From NCBI RefSeq assembly GCF_014876185.1, contig NZ_JADALJ010000001.1, forward strand, positions 1,116,001 through 1,180,000: 64,000 nt of DNA, read 5' to 3'. Made by a program: the position numbers and the translations under genes. A model generated the notes under the pieces. The model saw only the letters and a list, made by a program, of their open reading frames with translations. It made no database searches and was not told the origin of the DNA. This document shows positions 1 to 8,857 of the stretch, piece after piece (within the stretch, counting starts at the first letter, position 1; each line of letters begins with the position of its first letter). The DNA is from Rufibacter sp. LB8. GTDB lineage: Bacteria; Bacteroidota; Bacteroidia; Cytophagales; Hymenobacteraceae.

Positions 1-2
1 AC

Positions 3-209
3 TATTACGCCTGTGACGGCGCCGCGGGCTTCTTCCAGAAAATGCAGACGCTGGAGCAAAAAGGCACGCCGCCCGAATTCATCAGTACCCACCCTTCCCC
101 GGGCAACCGCGTGCAGGACATTCAAGCCAAAGCCCAGACCCAGGGCTGCCAACGCGAGGCAGCCGCCAATACTGGGTACCAGCAATTTAAACGCAACTTA
201 GGTCTTTAA
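3..209 (+). CDS. M48-family metallopeptidase, C-terminal fragment
   Basis: The window opens inside a gene. Reading frame 3 gives about 68 residues ending at TAA, with GFFQKMQTLE followed by STHPSPGNRVQDI. The pattern 'phenylalanine-rich helix, then S/T-H-P-x-P-x-x-R-x-x-x-I' is the usual C-terminal end of periplasmic or lipoprotein M48 zinc proteases of the BepA/YfgC type. The zinc site (HExxH) would lie upstream, outside the window. A different frame is open across the same bases but shows no family pattern. Family call is moderately sure; function is inferred. Confidence 0.6.
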   Translation, partial: YYACDGAAGFFQKMQTLEQKGTPPEFISTHPSPGNRVQDIQAKAQTQGCQREAAANTGYQQFKRNLGL

Positions 210-251
210 GCGCGCACGTTTCCTCAGAATCACTCAAGCACCTCATCAGGC

Positions 252-1448
252 ATGGAAAATAACTGGAAAACCACCTTCGGCAATTTGCTGGAAAAAGCAG
301 ATGACACCCTGGACCTGTATATGCAACGGTTCAGGAACCGGCTGGGCTTGTACCATCCCTTGCACATTCTGCCTTACCGCAGCTACGGCACCGTGAATCG
401 CCTGTACCTCAAAGGCCGCGTGCTGGCAGACAAAGGCATTACCTCTGCCGCTGACAATGACAACCTGCTCAAGAACCTGTTGAACATGTACCGCCGGTTT
501 GAGAGCGATGAAGTGCGAGACGCCCGGTTGCAGGTGAATTTCCAGGATGAACAGTATGTAGTCACCACAGACCGAGAAGGCTATTTTGTGCTGAACCTGG
601 CCCCAAAAACCCCTCTGGAACTGGAAGACATCTGGCATGAACTTGATATTGAACTGCTGGAAGCTGACATTTCTTCTTTTGTGCCGGGTATTAAAGCCAA
701 AGCCCACGTGCTGGTTCCTCCACCAGACGCAGAATACGGCATCATTTCTGACATTGATGACACCATTGTGCTCACCTCGGCCACAGATTTGATCAGGATG
801 TCACAGAACACGTTCATGAACAACGCGCGCACGCGGCTGCCGTTTGCGGGCGTGTCGGCTTTTTACCGGTCGTTGCAATTGGGTAGGAACGGAAAGCGCA
901 ATAACCCTTTTTTCTACGTGAGCAGCAGCCCCTGGAACCTCTATGACCTGCTGCATGACTTCCTGGACATCCATGATATTCCGGCCGGACCGCTTTTGCT
1001 GCGTGATTTTGGGTTGATGCAAAACAAATTCTTCGGTTCTGACCACATGAGCCACAAGTTCAAGGAGATTCAGAACATTTTTCTCACCTACCCGCACCTC
1101 AACTTTGTTTTGATTGGTGACAGTGGCCAGGAAGACGCGCCCATTTACCGCGAGGTGATCAAGCAGTTTCCGGGCCGGGTAATCTGCACCTACATCAGAG
1201 ACGTGGAATTGCCTGAGCGCGCCGAGATTGTCACCAAAATAACCGAGGAACTCAAAGGCACCGTGGACATGATTCTGGTGAAAGATACCGAGCAGGCCGC
1301 CCGGCACGCGGCAGAAATGGGCCTCATTTACCAGGAAGAAGTGCAGAAAGTAGAAGAGCAGAAAGCCATTGACACCAGTGATGACGTGGGCACGGCCACG
1401 CACCAGGCACCGGAGCCCATCAGCAAAGACACAAGGAAAGTGGGGTAG
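252..1448 (+). CDS. App1-like phosphatidate phosphatase (DUF2183)
   Basis: This 398-residue protein carries the App1 catalytic domain (DUF2183), a HAD-like phosphatase fold. The nucleophile motif DIDDT is at residues 167-171 within GIISDIDDTIV, followed by TRLPFAGVSAFY and the later acidic motif around VLIGDSGQEDAPIY (GDSGQxD). These are hallmarks of App1-type enzymes, which in yeast dephosphorylate phosphatidic acid; the bacterial substrate is not known. There is no signal peptide, so it is probably cytosolic. The last 30 residues are low complexity. It stands alone; the ATG at 252 is 42 bases past the previous stop. Family call is firm, substrate is inference. Confidence 0.85.
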   Translation: MENNWKTTFGNLLEKADDTLDLYMQRFRNRLGLYHPLHILPYRSYGTVNRLYLKGRVLADKGITSAADNDNLLKNLLNMYRRFESDEVRDARLQVNFQDEQYVVTTDREGYFVLNLAPKTPLELEDIWHELDIELLEADISSFVPGIKAKAHVLVPPPDAEYGIISDIDDTIVLTSATDLIRMSQNTFMNNARTRLPFAGVSAFYRSLQLGRNGKRNNPFFYVSSSPWNLYDLLHDFLDIHDIPAGPLLLRDFGLMQNKFFGSDHMSHKFKEIQNIFLTYPHLNFVLIGDSGQEDAPIYREVIKQFPGRVICTYIRDVELPERAEIVTKITEELKGTVDMILVKDTEQAARHAAEMGLIYQEEVQKVEEQKAIDTSDDVGTATHQAPEPISKDTRKVG

Positions 1449-1605
1449 ACATGGCTTAACTTACTAAATCTGCGTATAGCTATATATTGCCTTTCCATGC
1501 CGTAAGTGGTATCTCTTATTCCCTGGGTCTTACTGTTGCTTATCATGGGTTCCTGTCTTTTTTGCGAAAGACAGGCAACGTACCTAGCACAACTTTTATG
1601 ACCCC

Positions 1606-1806
1606 ATGACAAACGAAAAATTCTTGCAGGCCATGCGCCTTTGTCAGTCTGGCCACACGCCCGCCTTTATTTTTCAGGAACTGGGTATTGACCCGGTACC
1701 GCTCACCTCAGATTCCCAGGACCCCATGGATGTCCTTTGCCCGGAACTCTGCCTTAAATTAAAAGAAAAAATCACCTTAGAACTTCCTTTGCCTGAAACC
1801 GAGTGA
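1606..1806 (+). CDS. Small hypothetical protein (66 aa)
   Basis: A 66-residue open frame starting MTNEKFLQAMRLCQSG and ending LPLPETE just before a strong palindrome. It is predicted soluble and mildly acidic, with an N-terminal amphipathic helix and two cysteines late in the sequence (VLCPELCLKL). I recognise no family. It is kept because its codon use looks like that of its neighbours and it fills the gap between two co-directional genes with no better frame on either strand. It could be spurious. Confidence 0.4.
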   Translation: MTNEKFLQAMRLCQSGHTPAFIFQELGIDPVPLTSDSQDPMDVLCPELCLKLKEKITLELPLPETE

Positions 1807-1852
1807 TTTCCGTTTTCGGGCTCATTTCTGGAAATGAGCCCGAAAACGGAAA
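1807..1852. repeat. Dispersed TTTTCGGGCTC palindrome, copy 1
   Basis: Near-perfect 46-base inverted repeat: arms TTTCCGTTTTCGGGCTCATTT and its complement around CTGG. It starts two bases after the stop codon of the 66-aa gene and is followed by a T run, so it may double as a terminator. It is a founding copy of a family with about 23 members in the window. Confidence 0.9.
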
Positions 1853-1904
1853 TTTTTTTTTATTACCTCCTACCCTTCGCCTTTTTTAGTACCCCGTGCC
1901 CACC

Positions 1905-3023
1905 ATGCCTGACCAACCTAATCAAAAAGAACAGATCAAAGAACTTATTAAGCTGAATGATGAGCTTGAAAACTATTTCCGGAACACCCTTATTCCGCAG
2001 TTGTTTGTAGACGCCAACCTCATCCTCCGGAAATTCACGCCCCCTGCCATGAAGCAGTTCCGGTTTACGCCAGACCACATTGGCAGGCCCATGGTGGATC
2101 TGGTGGACAACATTCAGTACTCCACCATTATTGAGAACATCAAAGACGTGATAGACTCAGAAGAAATGATGGAAAAGGAAATTCAGACCACAGACGGCAA
2201 CTGGTTTCAAATGAACATCATTCCGTACCTGGTGCCCAAAGAGAAACGGGCCAACGGCGTGATCATCACGTTTGTGGACATCACGGGCCGCATGAAAAAC
2301 CTGCGCGAGCTGGAGAAACTGAATGCCTCCCATGAGACCTTTATCTATGCCGTGACCCATGATTTGCTGGCGCCGCTCAACAACGTGGAAGGGCTGGTTA
2401 CCTATTTTATTGACTTGGGCGAAAACCCGCAAGAGAAGGCATTGCCTGACGTACAGGAGCAGAAAGAAGTGAGCCGCCATTTGCATATAGCCCTGCAAAC
2501 CATGCGCGGCATTATTCAGGACCTCACAGAAATCACCCGTCTGGAGGATAGCGTGGGCAAGAATGCCAAACCCGTAAATTTTGAGGAGATTTTTAACGAA
2601 GTGGAGCTTACCCTCAAAGAGAAAATCAATGAGAAATGCGCTGAGATCACGTATGACCTGCAGGTGCAAGAAATTATTTTCTCCCGCAAAAACCTGCGAA
2701 GCATTGCCTATAACCTATTAAGCAACGCCATTAAGTACCAGCACCCAGACCGTGTGCCCACCATACATATCAACAATTACAAAGTGAATGATTACGTGGT
2801 CATTTCATTCAAAGACAATGGCCGCGGCATTAACGCAGAAAACCAGGATCTCATTTTTCACCAGTTCGCGCGGGAGTTCACAGACGTGGAAGGCACCGGC
2901 ATTGGGTTGTACTTGGTCAAGCGCATTGTGGAGCACGCCGGCGGCAAAATCACCTTAACCTCTGAAGTGGGAGAAGGCTCTGTGTTCAAAGTCTACCTGC
3001 CCATAGTGCCGGAGCAAAAGTAA
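1905..3023 (+). CDS. PAS-domain sensor histidine kinase
   Basis: About 372 residues. An N-terminal PAS-like domain (about residues 15-140, ending in the ITFVDITGRM strand) is followed by a histidine kinase core. The H-box is FIYAVTHDLLAPLNN, with the phospho-accepting His in THDLLAPL. The N-box is YNLLSNAIKYQ, G1 is FKDNGRGI, and G2 is GTGIGLYLVKRIVEHAGG. There are no membrane segments, so it is a soluble kinase. No response regulator is adjacent, so it is an orphan. An in-frame GTG at 1896 would add three residues; the ATG at 1905 is preferred. Family call is very sure; the signal is unknown. Confidence 0.9.
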   Translation: MPDQPNQKEQIKELIKLNDELENYFRNTLIPQLFVDANLILRKFTPPAMKQFRFTPDHIGRPMVDLVDNIQYSTIIENIKDVIDSEEMMEKEIQTTDGNWFQMNIIPYLVPKEKRANGVIITFVDITGRMKNLRELEKLNASHETFIYAVTHDLLAPLNNVEGLVTYFIDLGENPQEKALPDVQEQKEVSRHLHIALQTMRGIIQDLTEITRLEDSVGKNAKPVNFEEIFNEVELTLKEKINEKCAEITYDLQVQEIIFSRKNLRSIAYNLLSNAIKYQHPDRVPTIHINNYKVNDYVVISFKDNGRGINAENQDLIFHQFAREFTDVEGTGIGLYLVKRIVEHAGGKITLTSEVGEGSVFKVYLPIVPEQK

Positions 3024-3044
3024 GGGAAGCGAAATATTCTTCCC

Positions 3045-3476
3045 TTAACTGGAATGGTCAGCCACTATTTTCCATTGACCATCAATTTTTCTGAACAGTA
3101 AAGAGAAATGCCCTTCCAGGTTGCCCATGCTGCGGGCCAGGTGCCATTTGCCCACCACAAACAGAATATCGGGCGCTATGGGATTTACCTGGAGCAGGGT
3201 GAACGTTAGTTTTCCCATGGCTTCTGCGGACGGGTAACTTTTCTGATAGTTCTGCAAGGTCTTAGTCCAGCCGTAAGTTGGGCCGCTTTTACCGATGAAT
3301 ACCAGAGAATCAGATTGCCAATAGGGCTCCATGAAAGCCGGTAAATCGCCCCGGTTCCAGGCTTGGCTTTGAAAATCCATGATGGCCTGGATCTCCTTCT
3401 TGGCCGGGCCGCTCTGCGGAATTTTAGGGCTGCAGCCCACCATCAAGATGAAAAAAAATACTGGTAGATAGCGCAT
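3045..3476 (-). CDS. DUF4440/SnoaL-like lipoprotein
   Basis: A 143-residue protein with a lipoprotein signal (hydrophobic VFFFILMVGC, lipidated Cys at about residue 15), followed by an NTF2-like alpha+beta fold. The pattern IQAIMDFQSQAWNRGDLPAFM then YW.SDSLVFIG and a terminal FSLLFRKIDGQWKIVADHSS is typical of DUF4440 proteins. Such domains bind small ligands or are pseudo-enzymes; no catalytic role is assigned. It lies 10 bases downstream of mtgA on the same strand and probably shares its transcript. Confidence 0.75.
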   Translation of the reverse strand: MRYLPVFFFILMVGCSPKIPQSGPAKKEIQAIMDFQSQAWNRGDLPAFMEPYWQSDSLVFIGKSGPTYGWTKTLQNYQKSYPSAEAMGKLTFTLLQVNPIAPDILFVVGKWHLARSMGNLEGHFSLLFRKIDGQWKIVADHSS

Positions 3477-3486
3477 AGCGTAGAGA

Positions 3487-4224
3487 TTACAACATCCAAC
3501 CTTTAATGTACTCGGTGCCGCCTAACCGGCCCATGTTCCGGACAATGGCTCTTCTGCGGCGCAGGACGTAGCCTGTGGGTTTGGAGACTTTGTACCGTAT
3601 GGGGTTAGGCAACACAGCCGCCAGCAAAGCCGCTTGTTGCCTGCCAATTTTGTCTGGGGTAGTGTTGAAATATTTCTGGCTCGCCGCGTGCACACCAAAC
3701 ACATGGTCGCCCATTTCGGCTATGTTGAGGTACACTTCCATGATGCGTTCTTTGCCCCACAACAGCTCAATCAGAAACGTGAAATACATCTCCACTCCCT
3801 TCCTCAGGTAACTTCGGCCGTGCCAAAGAAACACGTTTTTGGCCACTTGTTGGCTGATGGTACTGCCGCCAACCACGGTCTTGCGTTTACCTGACATGTT
3901 CTTGTCAAAGGCCATTTTCATGGCTTTGAAATCAAACCCGCTATGCGACAAAAACAACTGGTCCTCGGCAGCAATGGCGGCCAAAGGCAACTGCGCCGAC
4001 ATGTCTTCTAATTCCACAAAGGTGAAATCTATCTCTTTTACTTGCTGGTCATTGGGCGACGGCTCTGAGCGCTTGGAAAGCATATGCAAGGTTACGGGCG
4101 GATCTACCCACCTATACGTGACCACCCAAAGCAGCGAACAAAGAAACAAGACCAAACACAGTTTCCCGAACAGGACCCTGGCGTCTCGCCATGTAAATGA
4201 AAAACTTGTCTGGGTTAGGGCCAT
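3487..4224 (-). CDS. mtgA: Monofunctional peptidoglycan transglycosylase
   Basis: A 245-residue GT51 glycosyltransferase that polymerises lipid II into glycan strands without a transpeptidase domain. One N-terminal membrane helix (about 22-40) anchors it, with the catalytic domain outside. The GT51 signature is clear: catalytic Glu87 in AAIAAEDQLFLSHSGFD, then GGSTISQQVAKNVFLW, ERIMEVYLNIAEMG and QAALLAAVLPNP. Length matches MtgA. Transcription runs leftward into the DUF4440 lipoprotein gene, and the ATG lies 106 bases from the divergent Lon-like gene. Function is firm by family. Confidence 0.93.
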   Translation of the reverse strand: MALTQTSFSFTWRDARVLFGKLCLVLFLCSLLWVVTYRWVDPPVTLHMLSKRSEPSPNDQQVKEIDFTFVELEDMSAQLPLAAIAAEDQLFLSHSGFDFKAMKMAFDKNMSGKRKTVVGGSTISQQVAKNVFLWHGRSYLRKGVEMYFTFLIELLWGKERIMEVYLNIAEMGDHVFGVHAASQKYFNTTPDKIGRQQAALLAAVLPNPIRYKVSKPTGYVLRRRRAIVRNMGRLGGTEYIKGWML

Positions 4225-4329
4225 GGCTGCGGAATTTAGGGTTACCTGGGCTGGGCTACAAATCTAAAGAAATAGTGGCAGCTTCTGGAATCGTTCTTAC
4301 ATTAGCGCCTTGTACTTTTCACTAATTCT

Positions 4330-4965
4330 ATGAGTAGATTTCTGCCGCTCTTCCCTCTCAATTTGGTGGTGTTCCCTGGTGAGAAACTGAACCTGCATAT
4401 TTTTGAGCCCCGCTACAAGCAACTAATTACGGAGTGCCAAGCAAATGGCACCACCTTCGGCATTCCGGTTGTGCTGGACCATGGGATTGGTGAATACGGC
4501 ACTGAGATAAAACTGATTTCCGTGGAAAACACCTATAGCGGCGGCGAAATGGACATTAAGACCAAAGGGTTGGGCATTTTTAAACTTAAGGAATTTCACA
4601 AACAGATGCCGGGCCGCTTGTACGCCGGTGGCGAAGTGGAAGATTTGCACTTATTTGAGGACGAGGATGTCACCATGCGTGCCCAGGTTACAGAGCTGCT
4701 GCTGCAATTGTACAAAGCCCTCGGTATCAAAAACCTGATGCTCAACCTGCCACCCAATTTTAAGTCGTATGATGTGGCGCACCATCTGGGCTTTTCCATT
4801 GACCAGGAATACAAACTGCTTCAGTGCCTGAAGGAGTCTGAGCGCATGGCCCAGATTCATGCCCACCTTACCCAGATTTTACCGGTGGTGCTGGAGACGG
4901 AACGCCTGAAAGAACGGGTAAAGCTCAATGGTCATTTTAAAAGCCTGCCGCCACATAACTTTTAG
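4330..4965 (+). CDS. Lon N-terminal substrate-binding domain protein
   Basis: A 211-residue protein made of a stand-alone LON substrate-binding (PUA-like) domain without the AAA+ or protease parts. The N-terminus LPLFPLNLVVFPGEKLNLHIFEPRY is the conserved start of this domain, followed by a helical C-terminal half. It is cytosolic. The family's role outside Lon is unclear; a protein-quality-control or adaptor role is only inference. It is encoded 50 bases ahead of the phosphoesterase gene in the same direction, so an operon is likely. Confidence 0.85.
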   Translation: MSRFLPLFPLNLVVFPGEKLNLHIFEPRYKQLITECQANGTTFGIPVVLDHGIGEYGTEIKLISVENTYSGGEMDIKTKGLGIFKLKEFHKQMPGRLYAGGEVEDLHLFEDEDVTMRAQVTELLLQLYKALGIKNLMLNLPPNFKSYDVAHHLGFSIDQEYKLLQCLKESERMAQIHAHLTQILPVVLETERLKERVKLNGHFKSLPPHNF

Positions 4966-5014
4966 GGTTGTTCAAAGGTAAGAGAGTACAAACCCAGCGG
5001 GATTTTCCATTGCC

Positions 5015-6232
5015 ATGCTCTACCAACTTGTGTTTTTCTTTTTCCTGGCGTTTTTGAGTTGGATGGTTTGGGCCTATCTCCAGGAACGCAAATTCAGGAA
5101 AAAACCTTTCTACGGGTTGTCAGACATTGGGTGGCGCACGGTACTACCTCCGCCAGCATCACAAAGAAGGCATTCTATTGCTTTAGTGGGTGATATTGGC
5201 AATGCCGGACCTTTGGAGAAGGACCCTGTGCTGAAAAGCATACGTGCGTGGCAGCAAGAAGCCGGCGACCAAAGCACCCTTATTTTTTTAGGCGATAACA
5301 TTTACCCAGTGGGCGTGCCGCCCGAAGGCCACCGCCACCATGCCCGTGCCATGGAACGCCTGCAATACCAATTTGAACTGTTTAAAAGCTACCAGGGCAA
5401 GGTCATTTATCTAGGCGGCAACCATGACTGGAACAAGGGCCGCCGCAATGGGTTTACCTACATGCTCCGGCAGCAGGAAATCATCACCCAGCATTTAAAT
5501 GACCCACTGGCGTATCTGCCGCAGGGCGGTTGTCTGGGGCCGGTCACCTGGGAAATCAACGAACAGGTTCTGTTGGTGATCATTAATACGCAATGGTGGG
5601 TGCAAAGGGGCTTTAAGCCGCTGGGGCCTCAATTTGGCTGTGACTACGCGTCTTCGTCAGAATTTTTTGAGGCTTTTGAGAAACTACTGGAGGCCAATAA
5701 GCACCGGTTTATAGTATTGGCAGGCCACCACCCCCTGTACAGCAATGCCCTGCACGGCGGCAAGTTCACCGTGAAGCAGCACCTTTTCCCCTTAACGTTT
5801 GTGCATAAGCGGGCGCTGGTACCGTTGCCGTTGGTGGGTACCATGTACCGCTTGTATAGGCAATACGTGGGCGCCCATGAAGACATGTCTTTTCCGCCGT
5901 TCAAACGGTTCAGGAAGAAGCTTTTGAAGATTCTTCACCGCCACTCCCCTGTTTTCTACGTGGCAGGGCATGACCACAACCTACAGTATTTTCAGGTGAA
6001 AGGAAACCACTATGCAGTCAGCGGATCGGGGAGCAAGACCAGTTTTGTGGCCAAAGGCGGCAAAGCAACGTTCTCCCATGAAAACAAAGGCTTTTTAGTA
6101 CTGGACCATTACCAGGACGGCACAATCTGGCTGCGGGTGCTTGAACCAAACCCACAAGGTGAAGGAAGTGAATTAGTTTTCAGGAAATGCCTGCACAAGA
6201 TGGAAACTACTCCTCAGATTCTTCCTCAATAA
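5015..6232 (+). CDS. Membrane-anchored metallophosphoesterase
   Basis: A 405-residue calcineurin-like phosphoesterase with one N-terminal membrane helix (about 2-22). The metal-binding motifs appear in order: ALVGDIGNAG, FLGDNIY, YLGGNHDWN, LAGHHPLYS and YVAGHDHNL, which correspond to the D-x-H/GDx/GNHD/GHxP/GHxH set (the first motif has N where H is common). The substrate is unknown; relatives act on phosphomonoesters or diesters at the envelope. Its last 26 bases overlap the convergent lipid-kinase gene. Family call is firm. Confidence 0.87.
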   Translation: MLYQLVFFFFLAFLSWMVWAYLQERKFRKKPFYGLSDIGWRTVLPPPASQRRHSIALVGDIGNAGPLEKDPVLKSIRAWQQEAGDQSTLIFLGDNIYPVGVPPEGHRHHARAMERLQYQFELFKSYQGKVIYLGGNHDWNKGRRNGFTYMLRQQEIITQHLNDPLAYLPQGGCLGPVTWEINEQVLLVIINTQWWVQRGFKPLGPQFGCDYASSSEFFEAFEKLLEANKHRFIVLAGHHPLYSNALHGGKFTVKQHLFPLTFVHKRALVPLPLVGTMYRLYRQYVGAHEDMSFPPFKRFRKKLLKILHRHSPVFYVAGHDHNLQYFQVKGNHYAVSGSGSKTSFVAKGGKATFSHENKGFLVLDHYQDGTIWLRVLEPNPQGEGSELVFRKCLHKMETTPQILPQ

Positions 6233-7106
6233 TTGGCAGCAGCACCTTTAAGCTTTTGGGCTGAACATTGAATTTCAATTCCTTGGGAAGTTCCAGCGGC
6301 TCCCCGTCTATCTGGGTCATTTCCCCGTCATGATTGGTGATGGTAGCCTCGCGCACACTGAACCGGTGGGTGTACACAGATTCATCAATGCTATCGGTAT
6401 ACATGCGGTATAATAGTGCCAGGCTAGAGGTTTTAGGGAAAGGCTCCAGAATACAGATTTCGAAAAGCCCATCGTCAATCACAAAATTGGGGTTGATGAC
6501 CATGTTGCTCCCGAAGGCCTTGGCGTTGGTCACCGTGATCATGAAGGCCTCGCCGTCAAACAAAACCTTTCCGCCTGATTTAACCGTGTATTTTTTAGGT
6601 TCATAGGCTATGTATTCCTGCATGGCAATCCAGGCGTACGCTCCGGGCCCACGGGTATCTCCTTCACAGAAGCGCTTTACCACCAAAGCATTGAACCCCA
6701 TGTCACAAAGATGAATGGACAATTGCTTGTTCACCAGCAGCGTGTCTATTTGTTGCACCCAATGCTGTTTGAGCAAGAAAAGCGATTCATCAAAATCCTG
6801 CGGAATGCCCAAATCTTTAGAAAGCCCGTTTCCAGACCCCTGCGGGATGATGGCCAAAGCAATGGAGGAGTTTATTAAAAGTTTGGCTGCCAGGCTCACC
6901 GTACCGTCACCGCCAATGGCGGCAACTATGCCTGGTGAAAAGGCTGTGATTTTTTCTTTCAAGTGTTTCTCATCCTGCTCGCCGGAGGTTTTATAAAACT
7001 CTGCAGTGAATTGATGCTGCCGACAGAAAGCCTGCACATCTTCTACCAGTTCCTCTTTGTCTATGTCTCCGGCAATGGGATTGATGACGAATAATATTTT
7101 GGTCAT
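6207..7106 (-). CDS. Diacylglycerol/lipid kinase (YegS/DgkB family)
   Basis: About 299 residues from ATG at 7106 (MTKILFVINPIAGD). The DAGK catalytic domain is clear: NPIAGD near the start, AAIGGDGTVSLAAKLL for nucleotide binding, and IIPQGSGNGLSKDLGIP. The C-terminal beta-sandwich contains DGLFEICILEPFPK and GEMTQIDGEPLELP. It should phosphorylate diacylglycerol or a related lipid with ATP at the inner membrane. A longer frame to 7193 is open but translates the palindrome at 7130, so the ATG at 7106 is the believable start. The 3' end overlaps the phosphoesterase gene. Confidence 0.88.
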   Translation of the reverse strand: MTKILFVINPIAGDIDKEELVEDVQAFCRQHQFTAEFYKTSGEQDEKHLKEKITAFSPGIVAAIGGDGTVSLAAKLLINSSIALAIIPQGSGNGLSKDLGIPQDFDESLFLLKQHWVQQIDTLLVNKQLSIHLCDMGFNALVVKRFCEGDTRGPGAYAWIAMQEYIAYEPKKYTVKSGGKVLFDGEAFMITVTNAKAFGSNMVINPNFVIDDGLFEICILEPFPKTSSLALLYRMYTDSIDESVYTHRFSVREATITNHDGEMTQIDGEPLELPKELKFNVQPKSLKVLLPIIEEESEE

Positions 7107-7129
7107 AAGTTGAAAAACGCTGGTTCTGT

Positions 7130-7175
7130 TTTCTGTTTTCGGGCTCATTTCCAGAAATGAGCCCGAAAACAGAAA
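7130..7175. repeat. Dispersed TTTTCGGGCTC palindrome, copy 2
   Basis: Perfect-arm hairpin TTTCTGTTTTCGGGCTCATTT around CCAG, just upstream of the lipid-kinase start. It is read through by an in-frame extension of that gene. Confidence 0.9.
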
Positions 7176-7618
7176 ACTGTTAACAAGTTGCAAGTAGGCA
7201 CAGGTTATTTAATCCCTTCCCACCTACCTCAGTATTTTGATTACCGCGTATGCGACATTAAGTGAGTATTCTTCATTCTGCTAAGGTCATAAAAGTGAAT
7301 GCCCTTGGCCAGCCCTTAGGGGTAAACTTTACACCTTAAAGAAACAGAAGCCTATTGATAAATGTTGCCTTGACCAAAAGTGAATAGTTGCAATTTATTA
7401 ATTTTGACCAAGCCTAAAACAGTTTTACCTTTTACCGTATTTCACGCAAGAGGTACACCAAGAACGGCTACTGCATATGCTTAGTTACGCTTACGCAATA
7501 GGTTATTCAGATTCTTCTCCCCCAAACATAGAACCACAGCTATATCTTTTTGATTGTACATACGTAAGATACCCAAACGTGCAGAAGCCCGTTTACTTTA
7601 CAGCTAAAACCTAAAACT
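7176..7618. other. Intergenic region, no gene seen
   Basis: About 440 bases between divergently transcribed genes. Moderately AT-rich, no convincing frame on either strand and no clear structured RNA. It presumably holds promoters for both neighbours. Confidence 0.5.
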
Positions 7619-7825
7619 ATGAACCTGAAAAGAACATTCGGTGCGATTTTAACAATCCTAGGGATTGTAGGCATTATCTGGGGAGCTTATGCTTTCTTGG
7701 CAGGCGGTGACTCTGTAGGGAATGTGTCCATGAACCAATTCTCTTCAGCGGTGCCGTTTGTAGTTGGTCTCATATTCCTGTTTACGGGAATAAGTCTGGT
7801 GAAAGCCACGCGGGACCAGGCGTAG
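7619..7825 (+). CDS. Small two-helix membrane protein
   Basis: 68 residues with two hydrophobic helices (about 8-29 and 44-61: TFGAILTILGIVGIIWGAYAFLAGG and FVVGLIFLFTGISLV) separated by a short polar loop, ending in a charged tail. I recognise no named family with certainty; similar small proteins are common in Cytophagales. A strong terminator follows 23 bases after the stop, so it is a monocistronic gene. Confidence 0.6.
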   Translation: MNLKRTFGAILTILGIVGIIWGAYAFLAGGDSVGNVSMNQFSSAVPFVVGLIFLFTGISLVKATRDQA

Positions 7826-7847
7826 GTCATTTTTTAAGACTATATAT

Positions 7848-7887
7848 AAAAAAGAGGCCAGCCCAAATTAGGGCTGGCCTCTTTTTT
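7848..7887. terminator. Bidirectional rho-independent terminator
   Basis: Stem GAGGCCAGCCC/GGGCTGGCCTC with an AAATTA loop, flanked by A6 and T6. It serves the small membrane protein gene on the left and the convergent L,D-transpeptidase-like gene on the right. Confidence 0.9.
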
Positions 7888-7912
7888 ATGATCACCGCTA
7901 GCAGCGGTAGTA

Positions 7913-8728
7913 TTATCTAGATAAAATCTGAGCTTGTTTGGCAATAATCTCGGCCTCAAAGCTCTTAATGGCCTTGTCAGCATTCAGGTAAGCAGATTGG
8001 TAATTGGCAACCGGAGCGTCAATGTACAGCAAAGAACCGTTCTTGATCAAGCTGATCACTTTCTCGTTCAGCTCTTTAGGCAACGCCGGGCAACCATGGC
8101 TGCGGCCTAATCTACCGTGCTGTTTGATAAAGGACTCACTTACATAGTCAGCGCCGTGTACTACAATTGCTCTTTCATTGGCTCTTGAGTTGAAGTTAGG
8201 GTCTAAACCATTCAACTTCAAAGAAAGACCGTGCTTGCCATGGTAGGTGTTCTGGGTTACATAAAAGCCCACGCTGCTCATGTGGGAGTTCACTATGTTA
8301 GAAAACTTCACTGCTTTGTCATCACCAGACCCTTGCCCGTGGGCAACCAGGCTATGGAACAACACCTTTCTTTTGTCTACGTCAATTACCCAAAGTCTCT
8401 TCTTCTTGCTTGATTTGCTGAAGTCAATGACGGTGAGCACATCTTTTTTTACTTTCCCTTGCCCTTTCAGGTTATAAAACCCAGTGGCGGCGCGCTGAAA
8501 CACATCATAGTCAAGACCGGCTTGTCTTAAATCTGCTTCGTCATAAATATCTTCCAGGAAATCCTCAAAGGGTTTTACTTTGCCAGGAACGCCATTAGTG
8601 GCAAGGTTTAAATCAGCAAGTTCTATAGAGGAGGAATTTTGGGGCAAATAAGCGGCCGGGTTACTGGTAGCCGGTGCGGCTACCGAAAGGACAGTTAAAA
8701 ACGATAGGCTTAAAATTATTCTATTCAT
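7913..8728 (-). CDS. L,D-transpeptidase-like murein enzyme (YkuD_2)
   Basis: A 271-residue exported protein (signal peptide about 1-22, ending ATSNP). The C-terminal domain matches the YkuD_2 family: FHSLVAHGQGSG, SLKLNGLDPNFNSRANERAIVVHGADYV, and the catalytic-like GRSHGCPALP, where the Cys follows His-Gly as in L,D-transpeptidases. The expected role is cross-linking or hydrolysis of peptidoglycan stem peptides; this subfamily is little studied. Length is usual. It ends 26 bases from the shared terminator. Confidence 0.85.
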   Translation of the reverse strand: MNRIILSLSFLTVLSVAAPATSNPAAYLPQNSSSIELADLNLATNGVPGKVKPFEDFLEDIYDEADLRQAGLDYDVFQRAATGFYNLKGQGKVKKDVLTVIDFSKSSKKKRLWVIDVDKRKVLFHSLVAHGQGSGDDKAVKFSNIVNSHMSSVGFYVTQNTYHGKHGLSLKLNGLDPNFNSRANERAIVVHGADYVSESFIKQHGRLGRSHGCPALPKELNEKVISLIKNGSLLYIDAPVANYQSAYLNADKAIKSFEAEIIAKQAQILSR

Positions 8729-8857
8729 ATCTTAATTCTTTACCAGCTTCGCAGTAATAACCCTTATACGTGTTACTTTTGTTCCATGGTGACCAATTTA
8801 AGTCAGTTATTTGCAAAATTAACTGGTTTGGTGGTCATACAATATTTAAAACTCAAA

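Noticed and set aside
1807..1852. The dispersed palindromes as ordinary rho-independent terminators
   Set aside because: Many copies lie upstream of genes or inside operons and lack a T tract; several sit next to separate, better terminators (12884, 15677).
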